The notes below the pieces were generated by a model. The model saw only the letters and a list, made by a program, of their open reading frames with translations. It made no database searches and was not told the DNA's origin. The position numbers were made by a program, and so were the translations under genes. Below, in pieces: positions 61,901-64,000 of a stretch of 64,000 nucleotides of DNA. Within the stretch, counting starts at the first letter, position 1, and every line of letters starts with the position of its first letter. The DNA comes from Propionispora sp. 2/2-37 (GTDB lineage: Bacteria; Bacillota; Negativicutes; Propionisporales; Propionisporaceae), in the NCBI RefSeq assembly GCF_001298735.1, contig NZ_CYSP01000009.1, positions 62,001 to 126,000 on the forward strand, in the 5' to 3' direction.

Positions 61901-62044
61901 AAAAAAGCGTAAATATTCAAATTCCGATAACTAATTAGGGAGGGTGTGGTCTCTTGTGTTGACCGCCGAATTCTTTTGGAAACTGTTTAAAGCTACAGGT
62001 TCTGTTGCTGCGTATTTATCCTATCGACAATTAATGATACAATA

Positions 62045-62282
62045 AGCCAGTGTGGCATTGCGATGACGGAGAAAGTATGTTAGGGGTGTTTCCTACAGGG
62101 AGGGTGCTGCCATAGATTGAGAGCGGCCCGGAGACATATAGCAGAAGTTCGCTCCTGAGTATCTGGGCTGAAAATTCATGTAGGCCGGACGTTTTCCGCG
62201 TTAAGGAATCGGAGTAGATAAGTAGGGTGGTACCGCGGAAGTATGACTTCCGCCCCTTTAGGGGCGGAAGTTTTTATTTTTT
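62045..62282 (+). ncRNA. T-box leader of pheST, phenylalanine (TTC) specifier
   Basis: Stem I begins GCGATGACGGAGAAAGTA (62058); GAGAGCGGCCC; specifier TTC at 62148-62150 in GCAGAAGTTCGCTCCTGAG; T-box AGGGTGGTACCGCGGA (62225-62240); terminator ACTTCCGCCCC-TTTA-GGGGCGGAAGT (62247-62272) plus T run. The stretch 61901-62044 between promoter and stem I is unusually long and contains nothing recognised. Confidence 0.95.
62247..62280 (+). terminator. T-box-controlled terminator of pheST
   Basis: Perfect 11-bp stem, four-base loop, TTTTATTTTTT. Confidence 0.9.
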
Positions 62283-62299
62283 AGGAGGTTGGGTTAGCT

Positions 62300-63322
62300 A
62301 TGGAAGAACAATTAGAGTCCTTGAAAAAGGCAGCACTTCAGGAACTTAAAGAAGCCGATACTTTGGGTGTGTTGAATGAATTACGTGTTAAATATTTAGG
62401 GAAAAAGGGAAGTTTGACCGGGGTGTTAAAAGGACTTGGTAATTTACAGCCGGAGGAAAGACCGCGTATTGGGCAAATTGTAAATGCCATCCGGACACAG
62501 TTGGAAATGGAAATTGCCAATAAAAGCGATGAACTGAAGCAAGCGGAACTGGATAAACGCCTTGCTTCGGAGCGGATTGACGTCACCTTGCCGGGAAGAA
62601 CCTCCAATATCGGCAGCAGGCACCCGCTGACTTTAACACTTGACCGTATTAAGGATACATTTATGAGAATGGGGTTTGATATAGCAGACGGACCGGAAGT
62701 GGAAACCGATTATTATAGTTTTGAGGCGCTGAATTTGCCGAAGGATCACCCGGCGCGCGATATGCAGGATTCTTTTTATATTACCAGTGATATTTTGCTC
62801 AGACCCCATACTTCACCGGTGCAGGTACGTACCATGCAGGCGGCCGATCCCGGACAGCCTATCCGCATTATTGCACCGGGAAAAGTATACCGCCGCGACT
62901 ATGATGCAACTCATTCTCCGATGTTTCATCAGGTCGAGGGTTTGGTGGTTGACAGGGGCATTCGTTTTTCCGATTTAAAAGGAACGCTAGAGTTGTTTAT
63001 TTATGAAATTTTTGGCAACGATGTTCGGGTAAGATTCCGTCCCAGTTTCTTTCCGTTTACCGAACCTAGTGCTGAAGTCGATGTATCCTGCGTAATGTGC
63101 GGCGGTAAAGGGTGCCGGGTATGTTCGGGAACAGGATGGCTGGAGATACTGGGATCAGGCATGGTGCATCCAAGGGTGCTGGAGATGAGCAGGTTTGATT
63201 CGGATAAAGTGAGTGGCTTTGCTTTTGGCATGGGTGTGGAGCGGATTGCCATGTTAGTTTACGGCATTGATGATTTGCGTCTCTTTTATGATAATGATTT
63301 GCGCTTTTTGCGGCAGTTTTAA
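62300..63322 (+). CDS. pheS: Phenylalanine-tRNA ligase alpha subunit
   Basis: 340 residues. N-terminal coiled coil (1-85) that contacts tRNA-Phe, then the class II catalytic core: motif 1 region [19 protein letters not shown], motif 2 [19 protein letters not shown] (about 207) and motif 3 [14 protein letters not shown] (about 312). [12 protein letters not shown] is a usual feature of the loop. SD TAGGAGG. Followed 14 bases later by pheT. Confidence 0.98.
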   Translation: MEEQLESLKKAALQELKEADTLGVLNELRVKYLGKKGSLTGVLKGLGNLQPEERPRIGQIVNAIRTQLEMEIANKSDELKQAELDKRLASERIDVTLPGRTSNIGSRHPLTLTLDRIKDTFMRMGFDIADGPEVETDYYSFEALNLPKDHPARDMQDSFYITSDILLRPHTSPVQVRTMQAADPGQPIRIIAPGKVYRRDYDATHSPMFHQVEGLVVDRGIRFSDLKGTLELFIYEIFGNDVRVRFRPSFFPFTEPSAEVDVSCVMCGGKGCRVCSGTGWLEILGSGMVHPRVLEMSRFDSDKVSGFAFGMGVERIAMLVYGIDDLRLFYDNDLRFLRQF

Positions 63323-63336
63323 GGAGGGTCTGATAT

Positions 63337-64000
63337 ATGCGCGCATCAATTAAATGGCTTAAAGATTATGTAGACTTTAGAGAAACACCGGAACAACTGG
63401 CTGATATGCTAACGATGGCCGGTGTTCCGGTTGCAACTGTGGAATATTTGGGAAAAGATATTGAAAATATCGTTACCGGGAAGATTCTTGCTATTGAGCA
63501 TCATCCCAATGCGGATAAATTATCAATATGTAAAATTGATACCGGTTCAGAAGAGCCTCTTACCATCGTAACGGGTGCCAACAATATTAAAACCAATGAT
63601 ATGGTGCCGGTAGCGCTGGTAGGGGCTAAGCTGCCGAATGGAATGGTCATTAAACCCAGTAAGCTGAGAGGTATTCTGTCCAACGGTATGCTGTGTTCGG
63701 CAGAAGAACTAAAGCTTGACAGCAAGTTGCTGCCGCAGGAAGCCAAAGCGGGAATTTACATATTGCCGCCGGCGACGCCCGTTGGCATGGATATAAGACC
63801 TGTATTGGGATTGGATGACACAATATTAGAGTTTGAACTTACCGCCAACCGGGCAGATTGCTTTTCTATCTTAGGATTGGCCCGTGAAATTGCTGTATTG
63901 ACAGGCGGCAGTGTCAAAAAGCCGATGTTAAATCTCAGGGAAACGGGAAAAGAAAAGGCGTCGGCTCTTGTTCAGGTTAGGATTGAGGATAGGTCATTAT
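63337..64000 (+). CDS. pheT: Phenylalanine-tRNA ligase beta subunit (3' end outside window)
   Basis: Open to the window end; 221 codons seen of a normal 800. Start MRASIKWLKDYVDF, then the tRNA-binding (EMAP/OB) domain (about 40-150: ILAIEHHPNADKLSICKID, VALVGAKLPNGMVIKPSKLRG, MLCSAEEL) and the beginning of the B1/B5 region (LTANRADCFSILGLARE). ATG 63337 after AAGGAGGG. Confidence 0.97.
   Translation, partial: MRASIKWLKDYVDFRETPEQLADMLTMAGVPVATVEYLGKDIENIVTGKILAIEHHPNADKLSICKIDTGSEEPLTIVTGANNIKTNDMVPVALVGAKLPNGMVIKPSKLRGILSNGMLCSAEELKLDSKLLPQEAKAGIYILPPATPVGMDIRPVLGLDDTILEFELTANRADCFSILGLAREIAVLTGGSVKKPMLNLRETGKEKASALVQVRIEDRSL

Noticed and set aside
1-64000. CRISPR array, rRNA genes, prophage or integrase/transposase gene
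   Set aside because: No regular spaced repeats, no rRNA sequence and no recombinase-like protein seen on either strand.

Overview
The window is a chromosomal stretch of an endospore-forming Firmicute. The best fit is a diderm spore-former of the Negativicutes (Sporomusa/Pelosinus type); this is an inference from gene content and order, not a database result. Gene order follows Bacillus subtilis closely: infB-rbfA-nrnA-truB-ribF-rpsO-pnp-ylxY-mlpA-ymxH-(dapB)-asd-dapG-dapA-rnjB-tepA-ylzJ-spoIIIE-ymfM, later rimO-cinA-recA-recX-rny-spoVS and ytxC-thrS-infC-rpmI-rplT-spoU-pheS-pheT. Sporulation markers (ylxY, spoIIIE/ftsK, spoVS, ytxC) are present, but the dipicolinate synthase pair spoVFAB, which sits before asd in Bacillus, is absent from that position.

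Layout. 1-7.4 kb: translation and RNA-processing genes. 7.5-13.9 kb: cell-wall enzymes (NodB-like, GH18, amidase), an M16 protease, dUTPase, a PRC-barrel protein and a YflT-type stress protein. 13.9-18.3 kb: a lysine-riboswitch-controlled lysine/DAP operon. 18.5-26.3 kb: an RNase J with an altered metal-binding motif, tepA, ylzJ, spoIIIE, a RodZ-like protein and a YgiQ-type radical SAM protein. 26.5-36.6 kb: a solute-binding protein, rimO, cinA, a DEAD-box helicase, SOS-controlled recA, recX, RNase Y and spoVS. 36.7-42.6 kb: aminopeptidase, PHP phosphoesterase, a P-loop/Asp23 fusion, a DUF3870 protein, a c-di-AMP-riboswitch-controlled 3D-domain wall protein, a frameshifted alpha/beta hydrolase and a YdcZ-type membrane protein.

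42.6-45.1 kb is the accessory part. tRNA-Val(GAC) is followed 2.3 kb later by a second, diverged copy of its 3' half plus its terminator, the signature of an old tRNA-targeted integration. Between the copies lie a cupin regulator, a drug/metabolite exporter and a 120-bp MITE-like element that has split a terminator hairpin. 45.3-54.0 kb is a sugar-acid locus: a divergent RpiR regulator, two D-2-hydroxyacid dehydrogenases, a KDPG-type aldolase, a complete mannose-family PTS (IIC, IID, IIA, IIB), a HAD phosphatase and a short 6-phosphogluconate dehydrogenase. The set suggests PTS uptake of an aldonate or 2-keto-aldonate.

54.3-64 kb: an alanine-type T-box controls an Lrp regulator/aminotransferase pair (alaR-alaT type) on the minus strand; then ytxC, T-box-thrS, the L20-leader-infC-rpmI-rplT operon, a SpoU methyltransferase and T-box-pheST. 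Regulation by RNA leaders is prominent: three T-boxes, a lysine and a c-di-AMP riboswitch, an L20 leader, a probable S15 leader, and unassigned structured leaders before rny, before the P-loop/Asp23 gene and at the start of the stress-protein gene. Two genes, infC and rny, appear to start at AUU and AUC rather than AUG/GUG/UUG.
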